Origin: Neorhizobium galegae bv. orientalis str. HAMBI 540
Lineage (GTDB): Bacteria > Pseudomonadota > Alphaproteobacteria > Rhizobiales > Rhizobiaceae
DNA length: 64,000 bases
Assembly: GCF_000731315.1 (NCBI RefSeq)
Contig: NZ_HG938353.1
Location: forward strand, 2,294,001-2,358,000
Direction: 5' to 3'
This document shows, in pieces, positions 45,416 to 54,667 of this stretch. A program made the position numbers and the translations under genes. Below the pieces are notes generated by a model. The model was not told the DNA's origin. It did not search any database and saw only the letters and a list, made by a program, of their open reading frames with translations. The number at the start of each line of letters is the position of its first letter. The first letter of the stretch is position 1.

Positions 45416-46443
45416 GTCCGTCTTTTTGCGGGTCCAAGGGTTTCCCCCTCGACCGGTTCACAGGTCAGAAGAATTTGGCCGCCGGCATCGCCGCTCTCGA
45501 TGCGGCGCACCAGCATTGCAGTCGCCTGCCGGCCCATCTCCTCGCGGGGGATGTCGAAAGAGGTGAATTGCACATGGCTGCGCTCGGCGCGGATATGGCT
45601 GCCGAGCACGACGGCGGAAAAATCGCCGGGAATGGACAGGCCGCGAGCGCGGGCAGCCGCCTCGACGCGCACCGCATCGGCGAGTTCGACGAAGAAGGCG
45701 ACAGTCGCACCGCTGCCGAAAAGAGCGTCCAGTATCTCGTCTGCCGCGCGGCCCACCGTTTCGATATGCAGGACAAGCTCGAGCCCGCTGCCGAAGGCTC
45801 CGTCGAAGCCCGACCACCGATCGGCGGTCGATTCCGCCGGTCCCGGTGGGCCGATATAGGCAAGCTTGGAATGCCCCAGCACCCTTGCCTTCTCGACCAG
45901 CGCCCGTGTGCCGTTCGCATAATCGCCGCCGACATAGGGAACCGGCCCGCCAGCATCCTCGCGTCGGCCGATCGCCACGAACGGATAGTCGCCGGATACC
46001 AGCCTCGTCAGCTCCGCGCGGTCGAATTCGCGGCCGAGCACGAGACAGCCATCTGCAATCCTCAGCCGATTGCCGTCGGCAAAGATTTTTCGATCCTGCC
46101 CGATGCCGGCCCCGGTCAAAAGCAGAAGGTCGTAATTCTGGATCTGCGCCTCTTCCTCGATGCCGAGCAGGAAGGGGGTGAAGAAGTCTGCCTGGGCGCT
46201 TGGAAACGCCGGCTCGTAGGTGAACACGCCGAGTATGCGGTTCAGCCCCTTCGCCATTCGGCGCGCGATCGGATCGGCAACGTAACCGGTGGTGCGGATG
46301 ACCTGCTGGACGCGCTCGCGGGTCTCCTGTGGAATACGCGCCAGAGCCGTCGGCGCGCCGTTCAGCACAAGCGAAACCGTCGCCTGGCTGACGCCGGCCA
46401 GTTTTGCAATATCGTGCTGAGTCAAACGCTTAGGCGCAGCCAC
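45412..46443 (-). CDS. LacI-family transcriptional regulator
   Basis: Repressor of 343 residues. HTH and hinge: LTQHDIAKLAGVSQATVSLVLNGAPTALARIPQETRERVQQVI. The rest is a periplasmic-binding-protein fold (PFLLGIEEEAQIQNYDLLLL, FVAIGRREDAGGPVPYVGGDYANGTRALVEKA). It heads the minus-strand operon with FAD oxidoreductase, ABC genes and the unknown barrel protein. An 18-base operator-like palindrome stands 28 bases upstream of its start. Confidence 0.93.
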   Translation of the reverse strand: MAAPKRLTQHDIAKLAGVSQATVSLVLNGAPTALARIPQETRERVQQVIRTTGYVADPIARRMAKGLNRILGVFTYEPAFPSAQADFFTPFLLGIEEEAQIQNYDLLLLTGAGIGQDRKIFADGNRLRIADGCLVLGREFDRAELTRLVSGDYPFVAIGRREDAGGPVPYVGGDYANGTRALVEKARVLGHSKLAYIGPPGPAESTADRWSGFDGAFGSGLELVLHIETVGRAADEILDALFGSGATVAFFVELADAVRVEAAARARGLSIPGDFSAVVLGSHIRAERSHVQFTSFDIPREEMGRQATAMLVRRIESGDAGGQILLTCEPVEGETLGPAKRRT

Positions 46444-46470
46444 GCAACATCCTCCCTCTCTCCTCTTGAC

Positions 46471-46504
46471 TGCTAATGCGTATTAGCAGCTAATACGTAT
46501 AAAC
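46471..46504. promoter_or_regulatory. LacI-type operator pair
   Basis: TGCTAATGCGTATTAGCA (46471-46488) is an almost perfect dyad around the central CG, as expected for LacI regulators. A second copy GCTAATACGTAT begins directly after it at 46489; its right half is degenerate (AAAC). Both lie between the lacI start and the SGNH hydrolase gene. They probably control the lacI operon and maybe the hydrolase. Confidence 0.75.
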
Positions 46505-46550
46505 AAGATTAGCGCGGTTGATGTCAAGCGGGAAAATGAAGGAAGAACTG

Positions 46551-47210
46551 ATGAGGTTTGCGGAGCATCTGAAATCGCTGGAAATTTCCGGTACCCGCGT
46601 GTTCGGCGACAGCATCACCGCTGGCTTCAACGCCTCCCGGGCCGAACTTGCCTGGCCGGCTCTGTTTGCCGATGGGGTGGATGGCTTCCCCATCCGCAAT
46701 CACGCCATTCCGGGAACGGTGTTGCAGGGCTCAAGGCTCGCCGAGGGAAAGCCGAGGCTGAATAACGGAGTCGGAAGGTTTGTTGAATCACTTCTTGATC
46801 GGCCGCACGAGGACGCGATCCTGATCCTCTACGGCTACAATGACGCTCGATACACTGCGGCTCCCGAAACCATGAACGTCGCAGGCTTTGTGCGGGATTA
46901 TAGCCGTATCCTGAAGGCCCTGATCGCCGCCGGACATGGGCAAAGGATCGCGATCGGCAGCCCGCCCTATATTCCGGATGCCGGGTTCTCGGTTGGAAGC
47001 GCAGGGTTCACCGGTCAGACTCGCCAGGGCTTTGAGCGTTATGTGGAAGCGGTCCGCGAGCTTGGCCGGCAATTCCCGGTTTTTTACGCCCCGGTCTACG
47101 AAAGGATGATGGACCACGGCGACGGACTTCTCGCCTCGCCCGACATCACCCACCCCAACGACGCCGGCCACCGGGTGATCTTCGAAGCATTCCGCGATGC
47201 CGCACTGTGA
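46551..47210 (+). CDS. SGNH/GDSL-family hydrolase
   Basis: Esterase-fold protein of 219 residues. Block I is RVFGDSITAGFNAS with Ser21 as nucleophile. Block III is LILYGYNDARYTA in place of the usual GxND. Block V is SPDITHPNDAGHRVIF with the Asp and His. No signal peptide. Three in-frame ATGs exist (46521, 46536, 46551); the last has AAGGAAG nearby and fits the family start. It is divergent from lacI across the operator, so it may deacylate the same carbohydrate. Confidence 0.85.
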   Translation: MRFAEHLKSLEISGTRVFGDSITAGFNASRAELAWPALFADGVDGFPIRNHAIPGTVLQGSRLAEGKPRLNNGVGRFVESLLDRPHEDAILILYGYNDARYTAAPETMNVAGFVRDYSRILKALIAAGHGQRIAIGSPPYIPDAGFSVGSAGFTGQTRQGFERYVEAVRELGRQFPVFYAPVYERMMDHGDGLLASPDITHPNDAGHRVIFEAFRDAAL

Positions 47211-47274
47211 CGATCTCTGGCTCGCCAACGCCTCCATGCGACGGCAGCCCCTTCAGCAGTCGACATCGATCCTG

Positions 47275-48456
47275 TCACCGCCTGACGACAAACTCGAACA
47301 CGTCCTCCTTCGGCTCGACGCCGAGACCGGCACCGGTCGGCACCACATAGGTGCCCTCGCCCGAAGCCATGTCGCCCTTCGTATAGGTGAGGTTCCGGTC
47401 GAAGATAGAGTGCTGGTATTCATGATAGGGCACGTTCTGCAGCGCCGACGCGGCCTGCAGGCTGGCCGCCATGAAGATGCCGACGCTGATCGATGCGTGC
47501 GGCATGATGTTCATGTGGAAGGCCTGCGCCATCTGGCCGATGCGGATGAACTCGGTGATGCCTGTATGGCCCATTTCCGGCTGCACGATGCTCATCGCCC
47601 GCTTTTCGAACCGTGGCCTGTATTCATAGGTGGTGCGCAATTCCTCGCCGAGTGCCAGCGGCACGCCGATGCCTGCCGCCACCCGCGCTTGGCCTTCGAG
47701 GTTTTCCGGCTGTACCGGCGCTTCGGCGAAATAGAGGTTGTAGGGTTCGAGCCGGCGGATGATGCGGATCGCCTCGCCCGCTTCGAACTTCCAGTGCAGG
47801 TCGACCATCAGGTCGATGCTCGGACCTACCGCTTCGCGCAGAGCCGCCATTTCCTTGACGATATCCTCCTCGGAAACCACCGCCGCGAACTTGATGCCCT
47901 TGTAGCCCTTGCCAACCCAATGGACGGCCAGATCGCAACGCTCCTTCAGCGTCGCTTTCGGCAGACCCGAGACATAGGCGCGGATCGTATCGTGCCGCCG
48001 CCCGCCGAGCAGCGTCGAGACCGGCACATTCAGGTTCTTGCCGGTCAGGTCCCAGAGGGCGATATCGACCCCCGCCAGCGCGTCGAGATAATAGCCGCCG
48101 AAGAAACCGCGCACCCGCATCAGGTCGTAGAGGTCCTCGTGGATGACCGCCGCATCGCCCGGATCGCGGCCGATGATGACCGGGCCTAGCACGTCGTCGA
48201 TGATCGCCTTGGTCGCCTCCGGCGCCACGATCCCATAACACTCGCCCCAGCCGACCTTGCCGCTCTCGCCGGTGACCTTGACCAGCAGCGTCATGTCGGT
48301 CGAGGGATAGATGGTGCGGTTGCCCTTGCGGATCAGGTAACCGCGCGCGTTGATCGCCTCGCCTTCCTTCAGAGGCCCAAGATAAGGCACCTCGCGGGGA
48401 ATGGAGATGATGAAGGTCTCGACCGAGACGATCGCATCGACGAAGTTTTTCGGCAT
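47275..48456 (-). CDS. Enolase-superfamily dehydratase, mandelate-racemase subgroup
   Basis: Enzyme of 393 residues that abstracts a proton alpha to a carboxylate, usually to dehydrate a sugar acid. Capping domain first, then barrel: GYKGIKFAAVVSEED, metal ligands in DLMVDLHWKFEAG (Asp), LYFAEAPVQPEN (Glu) and LALGEELRTTYE (Glu), then NIMPHASISVG with the catalytic His. This is the mandelate racemase/galactonate-dehydratase pattern. It lies 11 bases after a DHDPS-family gene in the ABC operon. The sugar acid is unknown. Confidence 0.85.
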   Translation of the reverse strand: MPKNFVDAIVSVETFIISIPREVPYLGPLKEGEAINARGYLIRKGNRTIYPSTDMTLLVKVTGESGKVGWGECYGIVAPEATKAIIDDVLGPVIIGRDPGDAAVIHEDLYDLMRVRGFFGGYYLDALAGVDIALWDLTGKNLNVPVSTLLGGRRHDTIRAYVSGLPKATLKERCDLAVHWVGKGYKGIKFAAVVSEEDIVKEMAALREAVGPSIDLMVDLHWKFEAGEAIRIIRRLEPYNLYFAEAPVQPENLEGQARVAAGIGVPLALGEELRTTYEYRPRFEKRAMSIVQPEMGHTGITEFIRIGQMAQAFHMNIMPHASISVGIFMAASLQAASALQNVPYHEYQHSIFDRNLTYTKGDMASGEGTYVVPTGAGLGVEPKEDVFEFVVRR

Positions 48457-48467
48457 GGGGTTCCGGC

Positions 48468-49379
48468 TCAGTTGGGCTTGTGATTGGTATAGGGCAGATC
48501 GGCCTCGGCCAGAAGCAACGCCAGTTCCTTGGCATCGCCCTCGTCGAATTTCGGCCCCTTGCCGCGCACGAACGTGTGCTTGATGACACCGCGCCGGCGC
48601 AGCACTTCCTTGGTCATGTGCATGCGGAAGATGGCCTGGAAATTCAGGAGCGGCAGCGAGACGTTGTAGAGTTTTCGCGTGGTCGCGACATCGCCCTTCT
48701 GCCAGGCATGGATCATTTGCGCATGGATATCGGCAAGCTCGGCCGCCGGCATGGTTCCGGCGGCACCGCGCGCCAGTTCGTCGGTGACATATCGCCCGCC
48801 GGCACCGCCGAAGATCGCATCAAGCGAACCATTGGCAGCCACCTTGATCCGGGTCAGGTGCTGGCCGCAGGGTGCAGTCTCTTCCTTGACGTAGCGGATT
48901 TCCGGCACGGCATTGGCAACCGCCGCCACTTCTTCCGGCGTGAGCCCCGCGCCGATCGGCTTCGGCTGGTTCTGCAGCATGATCGGCACGCCCGCATCAG
49001 CCGCCACCTCTTTGAAATAGGCGGTCTGGGCAGCGATGTCGTTACCGAGAGACAACGGCGCCATCACCATCGCCGCCCCTGCCCCGATCTCCGCCGCCTG
49101 CGCCACGTGCTTGGCCGCGGCCTTCGGGTCCGGATCGCTGGCACCGATGATGATCGGGATGCGCCCGCCGATCCGCTCCGCCAGCAGTTCCACCTGCCGC
49201 CTGCGCTCCTCCGGCGTCAGCGTGTCCACTTCGCTGGCGACGCCAGGATAAACGACACCGTCGACATTGCTTTCCAGCGCAAAATCGATGATCGACAGGA
49301 AATCCGCCTCGTCGATCGATCCGTCGTCGCGGAACGGTGTGGGAAGAACGGGGAAAGCCCCGGCAAGGATCTTGCTCAT
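48468..49379 (-). CDS. DHDPS-family lyase with altered active-site loops
   Basis: Class I aldolase/dehydratase-fold protein of 303 residues. It starts GAFPVLPTPFRDDGSIDEADF like the family, and the Schiff-base Lys is in IRYVKEETAP. However, the usual GTTGE loop reads GVASEVDTLT and the usual YNxP loop reads LQNQPKP, so the tyrosine of the standard relay is missing. ATG 49379 overlaps the upstream permease gene end by 4 bases. With the dehydratase next to it, cleavage or dehydration of a 2-keto-3-deoxy acid is likely, but with unusual chemistry. Confidence 0.85.
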   Translation of the reverse strand: MSKILAGAFPVLPTPFRDDGSIDEADFLSIIDFALESNVDGVVYPGVASEVDTLTPEERRRQVELLAERIGGRIPIIIGASDPDPKAAAKHVAQAAEIGAGAAMVMAPLSLGNDIAAQTAYFKEVAADAGVPIMLQNQPKPIGAGLTPEEVAAVANAVPEIRYVKEETAPCGQHLTRIKVAANGSLDAIFGGAGGRYVTDELARGAAGTMPAAELADIHAQMIHAWQKGDVATTRKLYNVSLPLLNFQAIFRMHMTKEVLRRRGVIKHTFVRGKGPKFDEGDAKELALLLAEADLPYTNHKPN

Positions 49380-50212
49380 TTGACTGCTCCGGCGGTGACG
49401 CCCTGAATGAAATAACGTTGGAGGAACATGAAGGCCACGACGATGGGCGCGGACGCGATCAGCGATGCCGCCATGGCGCCGCCCCAGTCGGAATTGACCT
49501 CGTTGAGATAGGTAAGAAGCAGGCCCGGCCCGATGGTGCGCTTCTCGTCCGAGACGATCAGCGTCATCGAATAGAGAAGGTCGTTCCACGACCACATGAA
49601 GGAATAGAGAAAGACCGTGACGATCGGCGGGATCGAGATCGGGATGACGATCGTGTGGAAGATCCTGAGATCGCTTGCCCCATCCGCCCGCGCCGCGTCG
49701 ATCAGTTCGTCCGGCACCTGGGAAAAATAGCTGTAGAGCATGTAGGTGGAGACCGGCAGCGCGAAGACGATATAGCTGAGGATCAGTCCCGGCCGGGTGT
49801 CGAGCAGGTTCAGTTCGCTCATCAGCGGGTAGATCGAGATCAGCAGCAGGCCGAACGGGAACATCTGCGCCGAGAGCATGAACAGCATCACCGGTTGGCG
49901 GCCGAAATAGCGGTATTTGGCGAAGCTGAAGCCGGCATAGAGCGCCAGAAGGGTGACCAGCGCGGCGCTGCAGGTCGAGGTGATCAGGCTGTTCATCAGG
50001 TACATCGGCAGTTTGCCGGTGGTCAGCGCCCGGATGAAATGCTCAAGGCTCGGCATGGTCGGAAACGGCGTCGGCACGACCCGGTAGAGCTCGGCATTCG
50101 CCTTCAGGGACGAGATCACCAGCCAGTAGAGCGGGAAGAACAGGAAGAAGCCGATCACAGCAAGGGCGGCAAAGAAGACGATTTTTGCCTGACGGGAGGA
50201 AAGGTCGAACAT
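49376..50212 (-). CDS. Sugar ABC permease, MalG-like
   Basis: Permease of 278 residues. EAA loop ELIDAARADGASDLRIFHTIVIPISIPPI; N-terminal LFFPLYWLVISSLKANAELYRVVP and C-terminal FLQRYFIQGVTAGAVK are typical of this class. It is one base from the partner permease. Confidence 0.92.
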   Translation of the reverse strand: MFDLSSRQAKIVFFAALAVIGFFLFFPLYWLVISSLKANAELYRVVPTPFPTMPSLEHFIRALTTGKLPMYLMNSLITSTCSAALVTLLALYAGFSFAKYRYFGRQPVMLFMLSAQMFPFGLLLISIYPLMSELNLLDTRPGLILSYIVFALPVSTYMLYSYFSQVPDELIDAARADGASDLRIFHTIVIPISIPPIVTVFLYSFMWSWNDLLYSMTLIVSDEKRTIGPGLLLTYLNEVNSDWGGAMAASLIASAPIVVAFMFLQRYFIQGVTAGAVK

Positions 50213-50213
50213 C

Positions 50214-51146
50214 TCAGTTTCCTTTCACCAGCATGCGCAGATAGAGGAAGGCAGGCGGCAGGAGCGCCGCAACCCAGAGCACGCCGACGGCGGAGGCAAA
50301 GCCGATATCCCACTGCTCGAAAGCGCGGCGATAGACCTCGACGGACAGAACCGTCGTCGCCCGCACCGGACCACCACCGGTCAGCGCGTAAATGGTGTCG
50401 AACTGCTGCAGATTGCCGATCACGCCGAGAACCACGACGATCATCAGAACCGGGCGCAGATGCGGCAGGATATGGTCGCGCAGCACCGCCCAGTTGCCGG
50501 CGCCGTCGACGCGCGCCGCATCGATCTGCTCCTTGTCGAGGTTCTGCAGGCCGGCCAGGAAAAAGGACATGAAAAGCGGGATGGAGAGCCAGATCTTGGT
50601 CAGCACCACCGCGAGCATGGCGCCTTCGGGCGTCGACAACCAGGCCTGCGGGTAGTCGATCAGGCCAAGCTCCATCAGGAAGGCGTTCAGCACGCCGTAG
50701 CGGGAATTGAAGATCCAGCCCCAGATGAAGGCGCTGACCGTAGAGGGCAGCACCCAGGGCAGCAGCGACAGCGACCGCAGCACCGCGCGGCCGGCAAACG
50801 GCTGGTTCATGATCAGCGCCCAGCCGAGACCGGCGACCAGCGTGCCCGTTGTCGTCAACACCACATAGATGGCCGTCGTCCAGAACGCCGCCCAGACATC
50901 GGGATCCGATGCGATCTTGTAAAAATTCTCGAAGCCGATGAAACGCGGCTCCATCATCTCGACGGTGTATTCGAACAGCGACAGGCCAAGCGCCGACAGA
51001 AACGGATAGAGGATGACCGCGGCAAAGGCGATCGCCGCCGGCAGCAGCAGAAGCAGCCCGATGCGGTTCTGCCCCGCTTTCAGGCCCCCACGGTTCGCAT
51101 GCGGCGAGACCGGATAGGCACCGACATTGTTTTCGATCACGGCCAT
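50214..51146 (-). CDS. Sugar ABC permease, MalF-like
   Basis: Permease of 310 residues with about six spans. First span IGLLLLLPAAIAFAAVILYPFLSALGLSLFEY; EAA loop EQIDAARVDGAGNWAVLRDHILPHLRPV. ATG 51146 was preferred over ATG 51155 because AGGA is 10 bases before the former but only one base before the latter. A RIME-like repeat separates it from the binding-protein gene upstream. Confidence 0.9.
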   Translation of the reverse strand: MAVIENNVGAYPVSPHANRGGLKAGQNRIGLLLLLPAAIAFAAVILYPFLSALGLSLFEYTVEMMEPRFIGFENFYKIASDPDVWAAFWTTAIYVVLTTTGTLVAGLGWALIMNQPFAGRAVLRSLSLLPWVLPSTVSAFIWGWIFNSRYGVLNAFLMELGLIDYPQAWLSTPEGAMLAVVLTKIWLSIPLFMSFFLAGLQNLDKEQIDAARVDGAGNWAVLRDHILPHLRPVLMIVVVLGVIGNLQQFDTIYALTGGGPVRATTVLSVEVYRRAFEQWDIGFASAVGVLWVAALLPPAFLYLRMLVKGN

Positions 51147-51206
51147 AGAGGTCATTTCCTAAGAGCATGGAGATCTGCCGGCCCGCGAGATTCCGGCGTT
51201 TCAAAA

Positions 51207-51343
51207 AGCCCCCTCCCCAACCCCTCCCCACAAGGGGGAGGGACTTTAACCTGCCGCACCGTCCTCGAAAGGAACCGAGACGGCGCCACGAGTCTTCTCC
51301 CCCTTGTGGGGGAGATGGCCAGCAGGCCAGAGGGGTCTTCCTG
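51207..51343. repeat. Rhizobial intergenic palindromic element (RIME-like)
   Basis: Two facing arms, CCCCTCCCCACAAGGGGGAG near 51221-51240 and CTCCCCCTTGTGGGGGAGAT near 51297-51316, followed by GGCCAGCAGGCCAGAGGGGT. This composition matches the rhizobium-specific intergenic mosaic elements that occur in many copies in Rhizobium and Agrobacterium genomes. It sits inside an apparent operon, between the binding-protein and permease genes, and can fold into long hairpins. Only one copy is present in the window. Confidence 0.75.
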
Positions 51344-51395
51344 TTTGAAAATTCCGGCCAATAGTAACAGCGGCCGAGTATTGCGGTGACTGTGA

Positions 51396-52667
51396 CTATT
51401 CCGACTTCTTCGCCTTCTCCATGCTGGTCGTCAGCCTTGCCTGCATGGACTTAATGGCATCGTCGGCAGACTTCTGGCCGAGCAGCGCGCCCTGCACTTC
51501 CTCGCCGATGATGTTGGTGAGATCTGCGGCATTAGACCAGATGCCGACTTCGTTGCGGCGGGCGTCACCCGTCGCGGCCGACCAGTTCTTGAGATAGGCG
51601 TCGTCGGCAACCGCCGCGCGGGCGGACTTGGTGACCGGCAGCGCGCTCATCTTCAACGGAAGGTCCGTCTGTACCTTGTCCGAAATGATGTAGGTCAGGA
51701 ACTTGTCGGCCGGGTCATCCGCCTTGGCCTTGCCGTTGGCCGCGAACTGCACGAGCAGATGGCCCCACTGGACGGAAACAGACTTGTCACCAGCCTTCAG
51801 CACAGGCGTCGGCATCGGCAGAACGTTGGCGTCGAAGGCCTGGCCTTTGCCGGAGAAATCACGCAGGAAGGTGCGGGTCTGCGGCGCGTCGAGATAGAAG
51901 GCCGAAGCGCCCTGCGCCAGCAGACGGCGCGAATCCGGACGGTCTATTTCCGGAGCCGCCAGGCGGTCCTTCATGAGACCGACCATGAAGCCGAGCGCAT
52001 CGCGGCTCTGCCGGCTGTCGACAACGACCTTGCCGGCGTCATCGATGATCCGGCCACCATGCACCCAGTTCCAGACCATGAAGTCGATCAGGATCGAGCC
52101 GTTGTTCTTGGTCGCCATGGAGTACGGCACCGAGTTGGGCACCTTGTCTCGCACCGCGACCAGAGCTTTCTTGAAGTCGTCGACGGTCTTCGGAGCGTCA
52201 TTGATGCCGGCCTTGGCGAGAACTTCCTTGTTGGCCACCATGCCGATCGAACCGGACAGAAGCGGCAGTGCAAGCTGCTTGCCGTTGATATTGCCCATGG
52301 CGAGCGCATCCGGCGCGAAAGCCACTTCCAGCTTGTCCTTGCCATAGACCGTGTTCAGGTCGACGAGATTATCGAGGCTCGCGAAGGTCGGCAGCCAGCG
52401 TTCGGAAAGCTGGGCGATATCGGGCAGGGTCTTCGACCGGGCGCGCAAAAAGATGTTCTTCTGCATATCGCCCCAGGCGAAGCCGAGCGGCTCGACCGTC
52501 AGCTTCTCAGCCTTCTGAAAATTGTCCAGGACACCCTGGACAATCGCCTTGTTGGCCTCTTCCGCATAAGTGAAGCTCATGAAGCTCAGGTCGGCTGCCT
52601 TGGCGGCACCCGAGCCGAGCACAAGCGCGACGGCGGCGGTGCCGATCAGTCTGGTAAAGGTGTTCAT
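51396..52667 (-). CDS. Sugar ABC substrate-binding protein, family 1
   Basis: Periplasmic binding protein of 423 residues with signal peptide (LIGTAAVALVLGSGAAKAA). Mature start DLSFMSFTYAEEANKAIVQGVLDNF; later GNINGKQLALPLLSGSIGMVANKEVL and LLAQGASAFYLDAPQTRTFL. ATG 52667 has GGGAGG 8 bases upstream. Linked to the two permeases, UgpC-type ATPase, SDR and IclR/SMP-30 fusion gene. Confidence 0.9.
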   Translation of the reverse strand: MNTFTRLIGTAAVALVLGSGAAKAADLSFMSFTYAEEANKAIVQGVLDNFQKAEKLTVEPLGFAWGDMQKNIFLRARSKTLPDIAQLSERWLPTFASLDNLVDLNTVYGKDKLEVAFAPDALAMGNINGKQLALPLLSGSIGMVANKEVLAKAGINDAPKTVDDFKKALVAVRDKVPNSVPYSMATKNNGSILIDFMVWNWVHGGRIIDDAGKVVVDSRQSRDALGFMVGLMKDRLAAPEIDRPDSRRLLAQGASAFYLDAPQTRTFLRDFSGKGQAFDANVLPMPTPVLKAGDKSVSVQWGHLLVQFAANGKAKADDPADKFLTYIISDKVQTDLPLKMSALPVTKSARAAVADDAYLKNWSAATGDARRNEVGIWSNAADLTNIIGEEVQGALLGQKSADDAIKSMQARLTTSMEKAKKSE

Positions 52668-52752
52668 CAAATCCTCCCGAAACGATGATGATGGAACTCT
52701 GTTTCAACCCGAAAAAGGTCAAGCGGCGAGCGCCGTATCCGCCTTGCCTTTG

Positions 52753-53559
52753 TTAGACGACGCCGCCATCGACGATGAATGTCTGTGACGTGATGAGGCG
52801 GGAATCGTCCGCTGCCAGAAACAGCGCCATGCGGGCGATATCGGGCGGCAGCAGATGCTCCTTGAGGCACTGGACCTCGAGGTATTCGGAAAACTTGCCC
52901 TGATAGACACGCTTGGCGCGCTCCACCTGGCGCTCGGTCAGCACCCAGCCGGGCGCAATCGAGTTGACGCGGATATTGCGTGCCCCCAGTTCGCGGGCGA
53001 GCGACTTGGTCATGCCCATGACGGCGGATTTGGCGGTCGTATAGAAGATCAGGCCGGCAGCGCCGCGCATCCACGAGATCGAGCCCATGTTGATGACCGA
53101 CCCGCCGCCAAGTTCCGCCATCTCCGGCACGACGGCCTGCACGGCGAAGAACTGGTGGCGCAGGTTGGTCTGGAAACGTTCGTCCCAATAGTCCGGCGTC
53201 ACGTCTTCGAGCGGCATGCGGTCGTCATTGCCGGCATTGTTGACGAGCACTCGGATAGGGCCGATCTCGGATCGGAGTGCCTCGATCCCTTCCTTCAGGG
53301 CGTCGATGTCACGCAGATCCGCCGCACGATAGAACGGGGTATTGCCGGTCTTCCTGCCGACCGTTTCGGCCGTCTCGTCGGCCACATTGGCATCAAGGTC
53401 GAGAAAGCCGACCTTGCAGCCCTGGGCGCAGAAATGCTCGACAAGCGACGCGCCGATGCCCGATCCTCCGCCGGTGATCAGCACGCCCTTGTCCTTGAGG
53501 CTCGGATATGTCGCGGCCTCGACCTCAACCTTTGCAATGAGTTCGGGATGGATGGTCAT
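52753..53559 (-). CDS. SDR-family dehydrogenase, probable sugar dehydrogenase
   Basis: Short-chain dehydrogenase of 268 residues. Cofactor motif [20 protein letters not shown], Asp after strand 2 ([12 protein letters not shown]) pointing to [11 protein letters not shown], active site [28 protein letters not shown] (Ser, Tyr, Lys). It resembles the SDR sugar dehydrogenases (galactose/arabinose/xylose 1-dehydrogenases) of De Ley-Doudoroff loci. Together with the SMP-30 lactonase domain, it could provide the sugar-to-lactone step. It overlaps the ATPase gene by 4 bases. Confidence 0.85.
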   Translation of the reverse strand: MTIHPELIAKVEVEAATYPSLKDKGVLITGGGSGIGASLVEHFCAQGCKVGFLDLDANVADETAETVGRKTGNTPFYRAADLRDIDALKEGIEALRSEIGPIRVLVNNAGNDDRMPLEDVTPDYWDERFQTNLRHQFFAVQAVVPEMAELGGGSVINMGSISWMRGAAGLIFYTTAKSAVMGMTKSLARELGARNIRVNSIAPGWVLTERQVERAKRVYQGKFSEYLEVQCLKEHLLPPDIARMALFLAADDSRLITSQTFIVDGGVV

Positions 53560-54650
53560 GCGGCCTCCAGGGCAACGGGACGCGCAGAGGCAAGCGAAAG
53601 GCCATCGGCGGAAAAGACATGAATCATCACCGGATCGACATGCACGCCGATCGGCTCGCTGCGCTTGACGGCGCGGTCGCCGGACAGGCGGACGACGACC
53701 ATCTCTTCGGAGCCTTCGAGCGCCACATAGGCATAGGTGTCGCTGCCGAGATGCTCGGTCATGGTGACGGTGCCGGCCAGCGATTCCGGCGCGCCGCGGC
53801 TCACCAGCTCCACATGCTCCGGCCGGATGCCGATCTCCGCCGGCACCGAAGACAAGTCACGCGGCAGACGCACCTCTCCGCCCGGAACGACAAAGACGCC
53901 TTCGCTCTTCCTGGCGCCGAGGCTCAGGAAATTCATGCGCGGCGAGCCGATGAAGCCCGCAACGAAGCGGTTCACCGGCTTGTTGTAGAGATCGAGCGGC
54001 GAGCCGATCTGCTCGACGCGACCGGAATTCAGCACGACGATTTTGTCGGCCAGCGTCATCGCCTCGATCTGGTCGTGGGTGACATAGACCATGGTGGTGC
54101 CGAGCGTATCCTTCATCCGGGCGATCTCGATGCGCATCTCGACGCGCAGAGAGGCGTCGAGGTTCGAAAGCGGCTCGTCGAACAGGAAGATGCGCGGTTC
54201 GCGCACGATGGCGCGGCCGATCGCGACGCGCTGGCGCTGGCCGCCGGAGAGCTGGCGGGGCTTGCGCTCCAGATAGGTGTCGATGCGGAGTTTCCTGGCC
54301 GCCTGGACGACGCGGGCATCGATCTCCTGCTTCGGCGTGCCAGCGAGTCTCAGCGCATAACCCATGTTTTCGGCAACCGTCATATGCGGATAGAGCGCGT
54401 AGGACTGGAAGACCATGGCAATGCCGCGCTTGGCCGGCGGCACGTCGTTCACCAGTTCGCCGTCGATCGCCATATGGCCCGACGTGATTTCGTCGAGGCC
54501 GCAGATGAGCCGCAGTAGCGTCGATTTTCCGCAGCCCGACGGACCGACGAAAGCGACGAATTCGCCGTCTTCGACCGTCAGGTCGATGCCCTTCAGCACC
54601 TCTGCCGAGCCGAAGGATTTGCGGATGTCTTTGAGTTCAAGCTTGGCCAT
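53556..54650 (-). CDS. Sugar ABC transporter ATPase, UgpC/MsmK type
   Basis: ATPase of 364 residues. Walker [17 protein letters not shown], signature [17 protein letters not shown], Walker [17 protein letters not shown], switch His [11 protein letters not shown], and the C-terminal regulatory part [14 protein letters not shown]. All motifs intact. ATG 54650 is chosen by family start ([14 protein letters not shown]). It lies 17 bases after the fusion gene. Confidence 0.94.
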   Translation of the reverse strand: MAKLELKDIRKSFGSAEVLKGIDLTVEDGEFVAFVGPSGCGKSTLLRLICGLDEITSGHMAIDGELVNDVPPAKRGIAMVFQSYALYPHMTVAENMGYALRLAGTPKQEIDARVVQAARKLRIDTYLERKPRQLSGGQRQRVAIGRAIVREPRIFLFDEPLSNLDASLRVEMRIEIARMKDTLGTTMVYVTHDQIEAMTLADKIVVLNSGRVEQIGSPLDLYNKPVNRFVAGFIGSPRMNFLSLGARKSEGVFVVPGGEVRLPRDLSSVPAEIGIRPEHVELVSRGAPESLAGTVTMTEHLGSDTYAYVALEGSEEMVVVRLSGDRAVKRSEPIGVHVDPVMIHVFSADGLSLASARPVALEAA

Positions 54651-54667
54651 GGGTGTCTCTTGATGTC

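Noticed and set aside
43892..45859. 655-codon plus-strand frame opposite the FAD oxidoreductase and lacI genes
   Set aside because: It crosses two genuine genes and their 4-base overlap; composition is that of an antisense frame.
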